Source of the DNA: Streptomyces fagopyri
GTDB taxonomy: Bacteria; Actinomycetota; Actinomycetes; Streptomycetales; Streptomycetaceae
DNA: 64,000 bases
Direction: 5' to 3'
Assembly (NCBI RefSeq): GCF_009498275.1
Contig: NZ_CP045643.1
Coordinates: 5,952,001 to 6,016,000, forward strand
Below, in pieces: positions 43,935 through 54,205 of this stretch (the stretch's first letter is position 1; the number at the start of each line of letters is the position of its first letter). The notes beneath the pieces are model-generated. The model worked only from the letters and a program-made list of their open reading frames with translations, was not told the origin of the DNA and did not search any database. Position numbers and translations under genes: made by a program.

Positions 43935-44473
43935 TCAGCGACGGCATGACACAACCGTGCCAGAACGAGCGGGGAACCACGGGGAACCGCAGACGTCGGT
44001 GGTGCATGCACCCCAAGTCCGTCGGACTGGCTCCTGCCGCAGGTCAGAGGCCGGATCCCCAACCTCGCTCCTAAAGTGGTGCTCATCTCACCGCCGGAAC
44101 GAGGGCGTGAGGGGGTCGCGCGGCCGGCGCTGGCAGGTCACCTCGTGGCCATCGACGAAGCCCGGCCGTCGGTTAGGTCCCGGACGAGTCTCCGAGCCGC
44201 CCCCAGACAGGCCGGGGATGAAGCCATTCTTTCAGAGCTGGAACCCCCGGAAGCCGACCGCGCGCTTGAGACCCTAGGCGCAAGCACTGACAACGCGCCT
44301 GTCGGCGATGGACGGTTGGGCGGGTGAGTGTCTCACTGCGTGACAACGCAGACACGCAACGGCGGACGCCCGCGAACGTCTGCGGACCACCGGAGCGGGT
44401 CCAAGGCCCACCGGCTCAGGCCCAGCTCCCACCCAAGTCGCTTCGGGGCGAAGCGGTCGCAGGGAAAGCGGTG
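43935..44473. other. 539-base gap without a supported gene
   Basis: A plus-strand frame at 44076-44327 ends with ALAGHLVAIDEARPSV and DEAILSELEPPEADRALETL, which faintly resembles the C-terminus of MarR-type regulators, but there is no helix-turn-helix before it and no ribosome site. Otherwise nothing is recognised. Base composition is slightly lower in GC than the surrounding genes. Confidence 0.35.
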
Positions 44474-44803
44474 TCAGGGCCGGAAGCGGACGAATCCGTC
44501 GGACTGGTCCAGGCGGACCGGCGAGCCTGGACGCGTCGGGTGCCAGCCGCGGGCGAGGGCCGCTGTGATGGCGGTGCTGACATCGCTGGGAAGCACCGCA
44601 GTGCTCGGCGCCCCGAACCAGTTGCCGGCATGCGGCTGATTCGTGGTGACGACGAGGGTCGTTCCGGGGGTGTCCCGTTGCACCGCATAGGTACACGGCT
44701 TGTCGCAGAGGGCCTGGTCGTAAGTCGGCCGGCGGCGCAGGCGCCAGCGGTAAGTCACGCCGTCGACAACGATGCGTCGTGAACCCTTGCGGCCGAGTGC
44801 CAT
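44474..44803 (-). CDS. conserved small protein of unknown function
   Basis: This 109-residue protein begins MALGRKGSRRIVVDGVTYRW RLRRRP and contains CTYAVQR, GTTLVVTTNQPHAGNWFG and PSDVSTAITAALARGWHPTR, ending SDGFVRFRP. I recall close relatives across Streptomyces and other actinobacteria, always small and uncharacterised. It is likely soluble, with a beta-rich start. ATG 44803 has GGGGT six bases upstream; the in-frame ATG at 44815 is an alternative. It stands alone, divergent from the ettA gene. Confidence 0.72.
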   Translation of the reverse strand: MALGRKGSRRIVVDGVTYRWRLRRRPTYDQALCDKPCTYAVQRDTPGTTLVVTTNQPHAGNWFGAPSTAVLPSDVSTAITAALARGWHPTRPGSPVRLDQSDGFVRFRP

Positions 44804-45066
44804 GACGTACCCCAATCCGCGTCTCTGGCGGCGATGCTAGCTGGTGAGGGCGCAGGGGAGCCGGAAGTTTCGGGCCGTCTCCGGGCCGTCCGAGGCCGCT
44901 CCACAGTGACGAACGGCGACCGCCAGTGACAGATCAGCTACTGGGGCGGTCTGTGAACGGCCAGGTCACGGGCCCCGGACCGAACGGGTTTCCCCGGAGG
45001 GGTGGCCGTCAGGCAAGATGGGGTGTATCTGCCCACTGCCGATTTCAAGCGTCCGGACGGTTTCTC

Positions 45067-46731
<1,665 letters not shown>

Positions 46732-46733
46732 TC

Positions 46734-47144
46734 TTGCGGCACATCTACCGCTGCCCGCTGCGCTGGGCGGACATGGACGCGTACGGCCACGTGAACAACG
46801 TGGTCTTCCTCCGTTACCTGGAGGAAGCCCGTATCGACTTCCTGTTCCGCCCGGAGAAGGACTTCCAGCAGGGATCCGTGGTGGCGCGCCATGAGATCGA
46901 CTACAAGCGGCAGCTGGTCCACCGGCACACGCCGGTGGACATCGAGCTGTGGGTGACGCAGATACGAGCGGCGTCGTTCACGATCGCCTACGAGGTCAAG
47001 GACCCGGGCCAGATCTACGTCACGGCCTCGACGGTGATCGTGCCGTTCGACTTCGCGCAGCAGCGTCCGCGCCGGATCACGGCGCAGGAACGCGAGTTCC
47101 TGGAGGAGTACCGGGACGACGTGGACGAGGCCGTCGCTGCATGA
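46734..47144 (+). CDS. hotdog-fold acyl-CoA thioesterase
   Basis: This 136-residue protein of the 4-hydroxybenzoyl-CoA thioesterase/YbgC type has WADMDAYGHVNNVVFLRYLE, with the catalytic Asp (first D of DAYGH), and the second strand block RHEIDYKRQLVHRHTPVDI. The start must lie before the conserved YRCPLRWADMD, so the TTG at 46734 is used; it is two bases after the ettA stop, so the genes are co-transcribed. It hydrolyses an acyl-CoA of unknown chain. Its stop overlaps the ATG of the next gene (ATGA). Confidence 0.88.
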   Translation: MRHIYRCPLRWADMDAYGHVNNVVFLRYLEEARIDFLFRPEKDFQQGSVVARHEIDYKRQLVHRHTPVDIELWVTQIRAASFTIAYEVKDPGQIYVTASTVIVPFDFAQQRPRRITAQEREFLEEYRDDVDEAVAA

Positions 47145-47830
47145 CCGCCCTGTACCTCGCCGACGAGGGGGAGGCGGCGGATCTCGCCGCCTTCCTCTCC
47201 CGGCTGATCCACTACGACCGCGCGGCCGCCGTGCGCCTCCAGGTGTCCGGCACCGCGTTCGCGGTCTTCGGGCGCCCTCCGGCGTTCGAGGTCCTCGCGA
47301 TCCGTACGGTACGGCTCGCGAAGCCGTACGAGAGCGGGCTCGACGTCACGCTCGACGTGACCGTCTCAGCCGGTGAACTCCTCGAGTCCGTCGAGGAGTC
47401 GGCGGCCACGGTCACCGTTCCCCCGGCCGTCACCGGACCGCCGTGGGCGGGCGTGCTGCCGCCCCGCGGCGGCTGGCGGGAGGAGCCGGGGCTGCCCGCG
47501 CCCGACGCCGTGCGAGCGTCGGTGGGCGCCGCGGTCGCCGAATTCCGGTCCCGTACCGAGGGGTTGGCGCCCGAGCGGCGTACCCGCGCCGAACTGGACG
47601 GTATCGGGCGGGAGATCTGGTCGCGTCCGATCGGTGACAGCGGCCTTCCGGTACGGGCCGCGCACGCGGCGCAGTCGCTGGGGTTCCTCCGCGCGGCCGG
47701 CCGGTCCGTCCTCGGGGAGAGCCCGTTGGTCCTGTACTCGTCGGGAGCGTGGCTCCGGCTCCGCACGCCCTACGGGTCGATCGCCGTACGCGGGGCGGGA
47801 CTCGGGGCGCTGGACGTCAGCGTCCGCTGA
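47141..47830 (+). CDS. conserved protein of unknown function coupled to thioesterase
   Basis: This 229-residue soluble protein has a beta-rich N-terminal half (FLSRLIHYDRAAAVRLQVSG, AFAVFGRPPAFEVLAIRTVR, LDVTLDVTVSAGELLE) and a helical C-terminal half with AVAEFRSRTEGLAPERRTRA and GLPVRAAHAAQSLGFLR, ending LYSSGAWLRLRTPYGSIAVR. I do not recognise a named domain, though the ettA-thioesterase-this order is common in Streptomyces in my recollection. The ATG at 47141 overlaps the thioesterase stop by four bases. Confidence 0.82.
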   Translation: MTALYLADEGEAADLAAFLSRLIHYDRAAAVRLQVSGTAFAVFGRPPAFEVLAIRTVRLAKPYESGLDVTLDVTVSAGELLESVEESAATVTVPPAVTGPPWAGVLPPRGGWREEPGLPAPDAVRASVGAAVAEFRSRTEGLAPERRTRAELDGIGREIWSRPIGDSGLPVRAAHAAQSLGFLRAAGRSVLGESPLVLYSSGAWLRLRTPYGSIAVRGAGLGALDVSVR

Positions 47831-48136
47831 GCCGGCTGTCGACCGCCTCCGCCTCCGCCCGCACGATCGGACCTTCCGGCGGCTCCCGGCGTCGCGCGAT
47901 CACCGTCGCGCGACGCGACACCATCGTGCGACCGACGCCGCGTGGCCACTCTCGTGCGACCGGCGCCGCGTGACCGACATCATGCGACCAGCAACGTTCG
48001 ACCAGCAACGTTCGACCAGCAACGTTCGACCAGCAACGCTCGGCAAGCACCGTACGGCCGGTACCGCGCGATCGGCGCCTCACTGCCGGCGCCTCACTGC
48101 CGGCGGCTCACGGCCGGGCCGGCGCCGCCCGGCCCG
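47831..48136. repeat. intergenic tandem repeats, including 14-base unit x4
   Basis: The 306-base gap between convergent genes is built from related short repeats. GACCAGCAACGTTC runs four times from 47986 to 48041 (the last copy GACCAGCAACGCTC). Before it lie looser copies with GCGACCGGCGCCGCGTG (about 47928-47972). After it GGCGCCTCACTGCC occurs twice and then a degenerate third time (about 48074-48115). No gene is seen. Confidence 0.8.
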
Positions 48137-48550
48137 TCAACCCGCCGTGTTCACCATCGAAGCCGCCGCGTACGTCAGGTAGTTCCACAGCGTGTGCTCG
48201 TGCTCGTCGGAGAGGCCGAGCTCGTCGACGGCGACGCGCATGTGCTTGAGCCAGGCGTCGTGCGCCGCCTGGTCGACGGCGAACGGGGCGTGCCGCATTC
48301 GCAGCCGGGGGTGGCCGCGGTTCTCGCCATAGGTCGTCGGGCCGCCCCAGTACTGGATCAGGAACAGCCTGAGGCGTTCCTCGGCCGGCCCGAGGTCCTC
48401 CTCGGGGTACATGGGCTTCAGCAGCGGGTCCTCGGCGACTCCCTCGTAGAAACGGTGGACGAGGCGCCGGAAGGTCTCCTCGCCGCCGACCTGCTCGTAG
48501 AAGGTCTGCTCCTGAAGCGTGCCGCGCCGAATCTCATTCACGTCTCCCAT
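48137..48550 (-). CDS. truncated hemoglobin, group II
   Basis: This 137-residue 2-on-2 globin has the group II marks: TFYEQVGGEETFRRLVHRFY, FLIQYWGGPTTYGENRGHPR, LRMRHAPFAVDQAAHDAWL with the proximal His in RMRHAPF, and the Trp of group II proteins in HDAWLKHM. It probably binds O2/NO in redox or nitrosative stress. ATG 48550 is used; an upstream in-frame start at 48592 would add 14 residues without a better ribosome site. It is divergent from the methyltransferase at 48721. Confidence 0.92.
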   Translation of the reverse strand: MGDVNEIRRGTLQEQTFYEQVGGEETFRRLVHRFYEGVAEDPLLKPMYPEEDLGPAEERLRLFLIQYWGGPTTYGENRGHPRLRMRHAPFAVDQAAHDAWLKHMRVAVDELGLSDEHEHTLWNYLTYAAASMVNTAG

Positions 48551-48720
48551 GGTCTCAGACCCGGTGACCGAGGACTCCAGGCTTAGGACCACACCTGGGG
48601 CCCGCGGATCAGGCCGGTCCGGTCCTCCGCGCCGGGCCAGGTCCGCGCCCCCGGCCGTCCGGCACCCGATCGGCCCGGCCGGCGCTCGCCTCCCGGCCCT
48701 CGCGGCAGCACAGTGGAGGT

Positions 48721-49704
48721 ATGGGCGCGCACACAGTCGACAAGGATCTGGACGACCTCGCCACCTCGGCGCGGGCCGCGCTGGTGCGCGTGATCGAGGC
48801 CAGCGGGGCCTGGGACGCCGACCCGGTCTGGCGGGAGGCGTTCCAGCAGGTCCCGCGCCACCTCTTCGTGCCCTACTACTACGTCGGCACCTCGGACGGC
48901 TTCGAGCGGGTGTGGTGCGAGGACCCCGACCCCGGGCAGCGGGAGCGCTGGCTGCGCGGCGCCTACGCGGACACCGCGCTGGCCACCCGGGTCCGCGACG
49001 CCGAACTGGTCTCCTCCAGCAGCCAGCCGTCGCTGATGGCGCTGATGCTGACCGCGCTGGAGATACGGGACGGGGACGCCGTACTGGAGATCGGCGCCGG
49101 GACCGGCTACAACGCGGCGCTGCTCGCCCACCGCCTCGGTGACGGGCTGGTGACCACGGTCGACCTCGACCCGGAGATCACCGAGTCCGCACGACAGCAC
49201 CTGGACGCCGTCGGCAGGCATCCCGCCGTCGTCACCGGCGACGGCACCCGAGGGGTCCCCGAACGGGCCCCGTTCGACCGGATCATCGCCACCTGCACGC
49301 TGACCTCGATCCCGCGCCCGTGGCTGGCCCAGTGCCGCCCGGGTGCGCTCATTCTCACACCGCTGGCCACCGGCCTGATCGCGCTGCGGGTCCGGGACGC
49401 CGGGCACGCCGAGGGGCGCTTCCTGCACACGCCCGCCTATTTCGTCCCGCTGCGCGGCGACACCCGGCCCGACGACCCGCAGCCGCAGCACCTCGGCGGG
49501 CTGCCGCGCCGGGCCCGCGGCGACGAACTGTTCCGGTTCCTGCTGACGCTCACGGCGGGCAGCCTCGATCCCTACGAGGCGTTCACGCTGTGGGAACGCG
49601 AGCGGCGACCGGTGCGCGAGCGGTACGGGATCACGGTCAGCGGCGCGGACGCGTGGGCGTGGCTGGACGACCCCGGGGGGCCGCACGTCTGGCCGCTGCC
49701 GTAG
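48721..49704 (+). CDS. PCMT-like SAM methyltransferase
   Basis: This 327-residue protein is similar to protein-L-isoaspartate O-methyltransferases. It has the family N-terminal region (WREAFQQVPRHLFVPYYY), SSSSQPSLMALMLTAL, motif I VLEIGAGTGYNAALL, motif II VVTGDGTRGVPERAPFDRII and then IPRPWLAQCRPGALIL. Actinobacterial members often modify lanthipeptides or other peptides, but no precursor gene lies next to it, so a repair or unknown role is as likely. GGAGG immediately before the ATG is too close for normal spacing; the start may be leaderless or slightly off. Confidence 0.85.
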   Translation: MGAHTVDKDLDDLATSARAALVRVIEASGAWDADPVWREAFQQVPRHLFVPYYYVGTSDGFERVWCEDPDPGQRERWLRGAYADTALATRVRDAELVSSSSQPSLMALMLTALEIRDGDAVLEIGAGTGYNAALLAHRLGDGLVTTVDLDPEITESARQHLDAVGRHPAVVTGDGTRGVPERAPFDRIIATCTLTSIPRPWLAQCRPGALILTPLATGLIALRVRDAGHAEGRFLHTPAYFVPLRGDTRPDDPQPQHLGGLPRRARGDELFRFLLTLTAGSLDPYEAFTLWERERRPVRERYGITVSGADAWAWLDDPGGPHVWPLP

Positions 49705-49779
49705 GGCCGCGTGAACCGGCGCACACGCGCGGCACAGGCCGCCGTACGCGCCGGTACGCGCCGCTCAGGGCCCAGCGCC

Positions 49780-51066
49780 TCAGCCGAGCCTGATGGTGAT
49801 CGTCGTCCAGGCGCCGACGTGCACCCGGTCCCCGTCCTGGAGCGGAACCGGGACGAAGGGCTGGATGGGCTCCTCGCCGCCGTTGACCGTGGTGCCGTTC
49901 GTCGAGTTCTGGTCGACGACCGCCCAGCTGCCGTCCGGCTGCTGGACCAGGACCGCGTGCTGGTGCGAGACCCCCGGGTCCTCCGGGGGCACCGAGAGAT
50001 CGATGTCCGGGGACTCGCCGGTGGAGTGCCTGCGGCGGCCGATCGTCAGCTGGTTGCCGGTGAGCGGGCGCTGCTGCTCCGGGGAGTACGCGGGCAGGTT
50101 CAGGCCCGCGGCCTCGGGGCCGGAGCGCTGCATCATCGCCATGAAGTAGTCGCGGTCGGGACCGATCGTCACGGTCCAGGACAGCGGCTGGCGCTGCTGC
50201 TGGTAGCCGACACCGGGCGGGGCCTGGGTCGCGCCCGGCTGCGGGTAGCCGTAGCCGCCGCCCTGACCGGGGCCGGGACCGCCGGGGCGGCCGCCGGGAC
50301 CGCCCTGGCCACCGGCCGGCGGGGAGATCACCCAGTCGTCCTCACCGCCGCCGAAGGACGGGCCCCCGGTCCCCGGGCCGCCGGGGCCCTGCTGCCCCTG
50401 CTGCGGGAACGCGGGTGCGGAGGGCTGCTGCGTGAAGGCCTGCGGGGCACCGGGACCGCCCTGGCCGCCGCCCGCTGGGCCCGGCCGCGAGGGGTCGCCA
50501 CCGAAGCCGCCGTGAGCACCGGGTCCGCCGGGAGGGCCGCCCTGGCGTGACGGATCACCGCGGAAACCGGAGGGGTCACCCCCGTATGGCGGAATCGGTT
50601 CCGCGGGACGGTTCATCTGCGAGGGCCGCGAGCTCTGGTAGTCGAACGGGTCGTGAGCGGGGCCACCGCCGGGACCGCCGGGCTGGCCCGGACCGCCCGG
50701 TTGTCCGGGACCGGACTGCTGGAAGCGCAGCGCGGGATTGGGCAGGCCGGGCGCGGGCGCCTGCGGACGCGGCGCCGCCGGGGTGTAGGAGGTCGCCGTG
50801 TTGGTCAGGAAGTTCCACCGGCACTCCTCGCAGAACGGCGCGCCGCCCTCGCGGGGCGTACGGCACTGCGGGCAGAGTTCCGGCTCGGAGCCGGGCATGC
50901 CGGAGAGGTGCGGCCGTCCACCGGGACCGGGCGGTGAGCCCGGCGCCGGATAGCCGTATCCGGCCGGCGGCGGTGGGGGCGGAGGCACGGCACCGGCCAT
51001 GCGGTGACCACAGACCTCGCACCAGTCGTCGGAACCCGACTGGTGTCCGTTCGGGCAGGTCGGCAT
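49780..51066 (-). CDS. FHA-domain protein with N-terminal zinc-ribbon motifs
   Basis: This is a 428-residue signalling protein. The N-terminus carries CPNGHQSGSDDWCEVCG and a second pair CPQCRTPREGG...CEEC, two zinc-ribbon-like modules. About 220 residues of Pro/Gly/Gln-rich linker follow (PGQPGGPGQPGGPGGG). The C-terminal FHA domain (about 330-428) shows LTIGRRRHSTGESPDIDLS, GVSHQHAVLVQQ, NSTNGTTVNG and LQDGDRVHVG, so it binds phosphothreonine. It is the last gene of a block with a kinase and phosphatase and is the obvious reader of their phosphorylation. The zinc ribbons recur in the phosphatase and kinase, which suggests shared assembly. Confidence 0.92.
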   Translation of the reverse strand: MPTCPNGHQSGSDDWCEVCGHRMAGAVPPPPPPPAGYGYPAPGSPPGPGGRPHLSGMPGSEPELCPQCRTPREGGAPFCEECRWNFLTNTATSYTPAAPRPQAPAPGLPNPALRFQQSGPGQPGGPGQPGGPGGGPAHDPFDYQSSRPSQMNRPAEPIPPYGGDPSGFRGDPSRQGGPPGGPGAHGGFGGDPSRPGPAGGGQGGPGAPQAFTQQPSAPAFPQQGQQGPGGPGTGGPSFGGGEDDWVISPPAGGQGGPGGRPGGPGPGQGGGYGYPQPGATQAPPGVGYQQQRQPLSWTVTIGPDRDYFMAMMQRSGPEAAGLNLPAYSPEQQRPLTGNQLTIGRRRHSTGESPDIDLSVPPEDPGVSHQHAVLVQQPDGSWAVVDQNSTNGTTVNGGEEPIQPFVPVPLQDGDRVHVGAWTTITIRLG

Positions 51067-51139
51067 GTCGGCGCTTCCCCCTCTCCTCTTCCGGTCGTTC
51101 TGACCGGGTTTCTCCGGCCCCCCACGGGAGCCGGGCTCG

Positions 51140-52486
51140 CTACCTCTTTACACGAACAGTCTTTGTGGACCGTGTCTCGAGCGTCATTTCGTCGGCCTCT
51201 TCGACCTTTGCCTTCAATCGCACAGTACCTGCCGCGGCGTCGACCACGTCCACCACCTTCGCAAGCAGTTTCGCAGTATCGGCGTTGCCGGACACGTTCG
51301 CGAGCTGAACGGCACGGCCCAGCTTGGCCGTTGCGCCGTCCACATCTCCCGATTTGCGAAGATCGAGACCTTGTTGGATGACTTGTGCCAGTTCCGCCTG
51401 ACCTGTGTAGTGCGCGACCTGTGAGTTGATCCTCGTCGAGGCCACCATGTCGTCGGTCCACACCGCCCGTACGAGACCCTGCGCGCCGAGGTTCTGCACG
51501 CTCCCGTCACCCTGCGGGATCACCAGCGAGACCCGGGCGGCCAGCATCTCCTGGCCGACCCCGGCCAGGGGGACCTCGACGCACACGTGGTAGTCGCGGG
51601 ACTCGTCGCCCCAGGAACCCGTGGGGTAGTCGCCGGCGCGCGGGCCCGCCTCGGTGCGACGGCCGGTCAGTTCCGCGACGGTGGGGGCGACTTGCTTGAC
51701 GAACTTGACCGCCGTACCGACGGGGGTCCACAGCCGCAGGGAGACGTCCGCGACCTCCTTGCCCATCGCCGTCTCCATCATCTGTGTGAAGTCGGCGGAC
51801 AGGGCGGCGGGGTCGGCGACGATGTCGGCGGTGCCGAGCAGCGCCGAGGCGATCCCGGTGACCTCCTTGACCTCCCAGTCGGTTCCCACTCCACGCGCGT
51901 CACAGGTGAACCGTCCGGCGCAGGAGTCCAGCGCGGCCTTCAGGTCCTCGGGCGCCTCGTGTTCGTTGCGGCCGTCGGTGAGCAGGATCCCGTGCCGGAT
52001 CGACACCTCCGCCGAGGACAACAGCCGGTCGGCGAGGCGCAGCCAGGTGCCGATCGCCGTACCGCCGCCCGCGCTCAGCCTGCGCAGCGACTGCTTGGCC
52101 TGCTCCCGGGTGGCCGCGTCGGCCACCGCGAGCCGTCCGGAGCCCGGGTAGACCTCCTTGGCGACGTGGGTGCCACCGATGACCGCGAAGTGCACACCGT
52201 CGCGCAGGGTGTCGATCGCGGCGGCCGTCGCGTCCCGCGCGTTGCGCATCTTGGTCGGCGGATAGTCCATCGAGCCCGAGCAGTCGACCATGATCGCCAC
52301 GGCCGCGTCCGGGCTCTGCCCCGCCGTGTAGAGATGGGGCGCGCCGACCGCGCTCCCGACGGTGCCGCCGCCGGTGGCGCTCACCGTGACGATCGCGTTG
52401 ACCTCACGGCCGTTCTCGGGCAGGTACTCGTTCTGGTACACGTCGACCGAGAACTGCGGCACGTTCGACTTCGAGAAATTGGCCAT
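51140..52486 (-). CDS. VWA-domain protein, cytoplasmic, signalling block
   Basis: This 448-residue protein has no signal peptide. An N-terminal beta region (VPQFSVDVYQNEYLPENGRE) precedes the von Willebrand A domain with a full MIDAS: DCSGSMD (DxSxS), the Thr in GGGTAIGTW and the Asp in LLTDGRNEH. The C-terminal region is beta-sandwich then helical, with GLDLRKSGDVDGATAKLGRA, like TPR. Family members (TerY/YfbK-like cytosolic VWA) form scaffolds with kinases, phosphatases and FHA proteins. The start ATG at 52486 has AAGAAGG unusually close. It lies between the FHA and PP2C genes, all in the same direction. Confidence 0.9.
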   Translation of the reverse strand: MANFSKSNVPQFSVDVYQNEYLPENGREVNAIVTVSATGGGTVGSAVGAPHLYTAGQSPDAAVAIMVDCSGSMDYPPTKMRNARDATAAAIDTLRDGVHFAVIGGTHVAKEVYPGSGRLAVADAATREQAKQSLRRLSAGGGTAIGTWLRLADRLLSSAEVSIRHGILLTDGRNEHEAPEDLKAALDSCAGRFTCDARGVGTDWEVKEVTGIASALLGTADIVADPAALSADFTQMMETAMGKEVADVSLRLWTPVGTAVKFVKQVAPTVAELTGRRTEAGPRAGDYPTGSWGDESRDYHVCVEVPLAGVGQEMLAARVSLVIPQGDGSVQNLGAQGLVRAVWTDDMVASTRINSQVAHYTGQAELAQVIQQGLDLRKSGDVDGATAKLGRAVQLANVSGNADTAKLLAKVVDVVDAAAGTVRLKAKVEEADEMTLETRSTKTVRVKR

Positions 52487-52648
52487 GCCTTCTTCGTCCC
52501 CCTCAAGGCCTCCGGTGGTTGACGGAGGTGATGACTGTCCGCGAACCGGTCCCCTCCGGTCCGAGGCCGACCCCGTTGTCGCCGTTGTCGCCATGGTCGC
52601 CGTTGTCGTCGGTGTCGGCGGTGTCGGCGGTTGTGTGTTTTTGCGGCC

Positions 52649-54202
52649 TCAGGCCGATCCTGCCCCCTGCGACGGCGCGGGGAACGGTACGACGGCCACT
52701 GTTACGTTGTCGTGGCCCCCGCCGTCCAGGGCGTGGCCGACCATCACCTGGGCGCTGTGCAGCGGCCGTTCGGCGGCGTCGGGCGGGACGACCTCGGCCA
52801 TCTCCTCCGCCGCCTCGGCGTAGTTCCACAGTCCGTCGGTGCACACCACCACCACACCCGGCCGGTCCGGCTTGAAGGAAGCGGTGTGCGGCTCCAGTTC
52901 GTACGCGTCCGCGCCGAGCCAGCCCGTGATGGCGTGGGCGCGCTCGTCGGCGTACGCCTGCGCCTCGCTCATCAGGCCGGCGGCGACCATCTGCGCGGCC
53001 CAGGAGTCGTCCTCGGTGAGTCGGGCGGGGGGCGAACTCCGGTCGACGGGGACCCAGTAGGCGCGACTGTCACCGACCCAGCCGACGATCAGCAGCGTGG
53101 GGGTGACGACGGCGCCGACCAGGGTACAGGCGGGCGCGTTCTGGTGCGGGGCGTGTTCGTCGTGGACGGGGGGCGCCTCGGCCAGGGAGTTGACGGCCTC
53201 CGCGGCGGCGACGATCGCCTCGTGCATGGCCTGCTGCGGGTGGGTGCCCACCGGCAGGGCCGCGAGGAGTGCCTCGGCGGCGGCTCGGGACGCGGCGAGC
53301 GAGGCCTCGTCGGGGCGGGTCGCCGAGGAGACGCCGTCACAGACGATCGCGACGACGGCGGGCGAGCCGTCGGGCAGCGCCGTCGAGGAGATCGCGAAGG
53401 CGTCCTCGTTGCGGTGGTGACGCAGGCCCCGGTCGCTGACCGCGGCCACCGCCGTCAACTCCTGCTCCATGTGGTCGCGTTCGCGCGGTTGGGCGTGACC
53501 GCAGTTCTCGCAGTAGCCGTCGCTGTCGACGTGACCCGAGCGGCAGGCGACGCACAGTTTGGTGCCCGCGGGGGGCGTCCCGAGATCGGCGGTCCGCGGA
53601 TCGGCCGGATGCCCGGCGGGCGCCTCCGCGGGCGCTCCGGCCGGGGGAGCGAGCGGGTACTCGTCGGGCTCCGGGGGCCGGTCGAAACGCACACCGGCGG
53701 GCTGCGCGCCGGAGGGCTGCGCGCCGGCGGGCTGGACGGCGGACGGCTGGACGGCCGAGGGCTGCGTACCGGCCGGGTGCCCGGCGGAGGGACGCTCACC
53801 CGAGGGCTGAGTGCCGAAGGACTGCGCGCCGGAGGGCTGGACGTCCGGGGGCCGCGGGTCCGCGGACTCCGGACGCCCGTGTCCGTGCCGGTGTTCGTCT
53901 CCGTGCTCGTGCCCGTGCGGAAGCTCCGAGCCGCCCGAGTCCGTCCCCTGGATGTCGGTGGCCCGGTGCACGGGTGTGCCGGAACTCGTCGGCTCGGGCG
54001 CGACGGGCCAGTCCACCGGGGCGCCGGGCGGAGGCGGAAGCGCCGCCGCGCCGTTCATGGTGATCGTGGGGTGGTCCTCGGGCGGTGCGGGCACCGCGGA
54101 CAGGTCGAACCCGCACGCACCGCAGAAGCGGTCACCCGCCTCCAGCGGCTCCTCGCAACTGGGGCACCGCGAAAGAGCCGTCGGCTGGGGCATCTGGGAC
54201 AT
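52649..54202 (-). CDS. PP2C-type Ser/Thr phosphatase with zinc ribbons and repetitive linker
   Basis: This 517-residue protein has an N-terminal zinc ribbon (RCPSCEEPLEAGDRFCGACG). A long linker follows with His/Gly-rich and QPSGAQPAGAQPSGAQ-like repeats (53690-53840), then a second ribbon (CVACRSGHVDSDGYCENCG). The PP2C domain is C-terminal with RHHRNEDAFAI, AIVCDGVSSA, GWVGDSRAYWV, TDGLWNYA and GGHDNVTVAVV, which hold the metal-binding aspartates. It should reverse Ser/Thr phosphorylation by the adjacent PknG kinase. ATG 54202 is preferred; a TTG at 54205 abuts the kinase stop, so the two genes are directly coupled. Confidence 0.92.
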   Translation of the reverse strand: MSQMPQPTALSRCPSCEEPLEAGDRFCGACGFDLSAVPAPPEDHPTITMNGAAALPPPPGAPVDWPVAPEPTSSGTPVHRATDIQGTDSGGSELPHGHEHGDEHRHGHGRPESADPRPPDVQPSGAQSFGTQPSGERPSAGHPAGTQPSAVQPSAVQPAGAQPSGAQPAGVRFDRPPEPDEYPLAPPAGAPAEAPAGHPADPRTADLGTPPAGTKLCVACRSGHVDSDGYCENCGHAQPRERDHMEQELTAVAAVSDRGLRHHRNEDAFAISSTALPDGSPAVVAIVCDGVSSATRPDEASLAASRAAAEALLAALPVGTHPQQAMHEAIVAAAEAVNSLAEAPPVHDEHAPHQNAPACTLVGAVVTPTLLIVGWVGDSRAYWVPVDRSSPPARLTEDDSWAAQMVAAGLMSEAQAYADERAHAITGWLGADAYELEPHTASFKPDRPGVVVVCTDGLWNYAEAAEEMAEVVPPDAAERPLHSAQVMVGHALDGGGHDNVTVAVVPFPAPSQGAGSA

Positions 54203-54205
54203 CAA

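Noticed and set aside
44076..44327. MarR-like regulator C-terminus on the plus strand
   Set aside because: Only about 40 residues faintly similar, no DNA-binding helices, no ribosome site.
47986..48041. Four 14-base repeats as a CRISPR array
   Set aside because: Units abut without spacers, are too short, and no cas genes are present.
48721..49704. PCMT-like protein as part of a lanthipeptide/graspetide cluster
   Set aside because: No precursor peptide, synthetase, ATP-grasp or protease gene occurs next to it in the window.
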